Positions 63,547-64,000 of a stretch of DNA of 64,000 nt are shown here, in pieces. Origin of the DNA: Coprobacillus sp. (lineage in GTDB: Bacteria > Bacillota_I > Bacilli_A > RFN20 > CAG-826); the NCBI GenBank assembly GCA_021203805.1, contig JAJQAM010000046.1, positions 13,881-77,880 of the forward strand, written 5' to 3'. Within the stretch, counting starts at the first letter, position 1. Every line of letters starts with the position of its first letter. Under the pieces are notes generated by a model, which was not told the DNA's origin, ran no database searches, and worked only from the letters and a program-made list of their open reading frames with translations. Both the position numbers and the translations under genes were made by a program.

Positions 63547-64000
63547 TGACTAATAAAGCCATCTATAAAATGACAACATATGCAATGATAATTGCCATCA
63601 TTGCGGTTATGACTTTCATTCCTGAGGTTGGCTATATCTCAATCGGTGGAGTCATCTCTTTTACCACTGTCCATGTCGTGGTCTTAATATGCGCCATGGT
63701 CTTTGGCTGGCAGGAAGCCTTTGTCGCGGGTATTACCATGGGAGTGTGCTCCCTAATTAAAGCCGCGGCCATGCCTCAATCGGTTTTTGACCCCGACTTT
63801 ATTAATCCCTTTATATCCGTTCTTCCTAGAGCGATATTTGGCTTAGCTGCGGGTTTTACTTATGAAGGAATTAATAAAATTCCTTCACGCGGAGCGAAAT
63901 ACACCCTTGCGATTATCGCCGCTCCTGTATTAACATTATTTCATTCAGTCATAACATTATCATGTTATTGGCTATGGGATTATCTATGGTTTCCGATTCA
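63546..64000 (+). CDS. ECF transporter S component, 3'-truncated; probably pantothenate
   Basis: 151 residues before the window ends. Predicted helices: MTTYAMIIAIIAVMTFIP, then VVVLICAMVFGWQEAFVAGITMG, then PFISVLPRAIFGLAAGF and LAIIAAPVLTLFHSVITL. The pattern FGWxxAFxxG...SLIKA and NPF-ISVLPR is typical of ECF S components. Start ATG 63546 overlaps the coaX stop (TAATG). The coupling to coaX suggests pantothenate uptake (PanT-like); this is inferred from context only. Confidence 0.78.
   Translation, partial: MTNKAIYKMTTYAMIIAIIAVMTFIPEVGYISIGGVISFTTVHVVVLICAMVFGWQEAFVAGITMGVCSLIKAAAMPQSVFDPDFINPFISVLPRAIFGLAAGFTYEGINKIPSRGAKYTLAIIAAPVLTLFHSVITLSCYWLWDYLWFPI

Overview
The window is a gene-dense, low-GC bacterial chromosome segment that reads as ordinary housekeeping DNA of a Firmicute, most likely class Bacilli. 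Pointers are RNA polymerase delta (rpoE), AddAB-type recombination nuclease genes, the run rsmB-like/rlmN/prpC/prkC-like/rsgA/rpe, an RqcH-family gene, GlgC/GlgD paralogues, and a short archaeal-type ProRS of the kind found in Mollicutes and some Bacilli. I cannot name a genus. TGA is used as a stop in at least five genes, four of them with ATGA overlaps (13728, 19455, 29912, 56019), so the standard bacterial code applies. There is no insertion sequence, prophage, CRISPR array or rRNA, and no gene-free stretch longer than about 170 bases. Four tRNA genes are present.

Layout. 1-5100: argS (cut by the window start), rpoE, fba, two adjacent genes predicted to remove pAp (NrnA-like, CysQ-like), an Nfu scaffold and tRNA-Gln. 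5268-8017: a MacB-type ABC exporter pair. 8030-12326 (minus): a choline-kinase-like protein, tRNA-Ser, proS and a degenerate GGDEF-EAL protein. 12428-15116: tRNA-Ser and two DUF21/CBS membrane proteins. 15132-20297: a SAM-fold protein, a zinc-ribbon membrane protein, rdgB, tRNA-Gly, thioredoxin, a TraX-like protein and a CPBP protease. 20378-24324: YigZ-like, Mrp ATPase, Xaa-Pro peptidase, glpK. 24410-31054: addB, addA and a hypothetical gene. 31118-32761 (minus): a nucleoside kinase. 32923-39607: a complete nine-gene ATP synthase operon. 39579-41986: two thioredoxin-like lipoproteins on either side of ppa and a trmL interrupted by a stop codon. 41996-47623: rqcH, gmk, two small zinc-ribbon membrane proteins, priA and a DUF1904-like protein. 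47697-53867: the rsmB-like to rpe block and a membrane protein. 53939-56489 (minus): rpmB, and the gene set dCMP deaminase, folD, ThyX-like, PH-like membrane protein. 56644-64000: glgC-glgD-glgA, leuS, coaX and the start of an ECF transporter S component.

Themes that stand out. (1) Many first genes of transcription units have a TATAAT-like -10 only 6 to 9 bases before the start codon and no Shine-Dalgarno site, while downstream genes have good ones; this predicts leaderless mRNAs. (2) The ATP synthase c subunit has a Glu in both helices plus an E-T-T-x-x-Y site, as in two-carboxylate sodium-coupled rotors, and lacks the glycine-rich helix 1. (3) Several enzyme families have lost catalytic motifs: an RsmB-like protein without catalytic cysteines, a GGDEF-EAL protein without either signature, an AddB without a Walker A, and a ThyX-like protein without the canonical motif. 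(4) tRNA-Gly(TCC) carries C instead of U at position 33. (5) trmL has an in-frame TGA.
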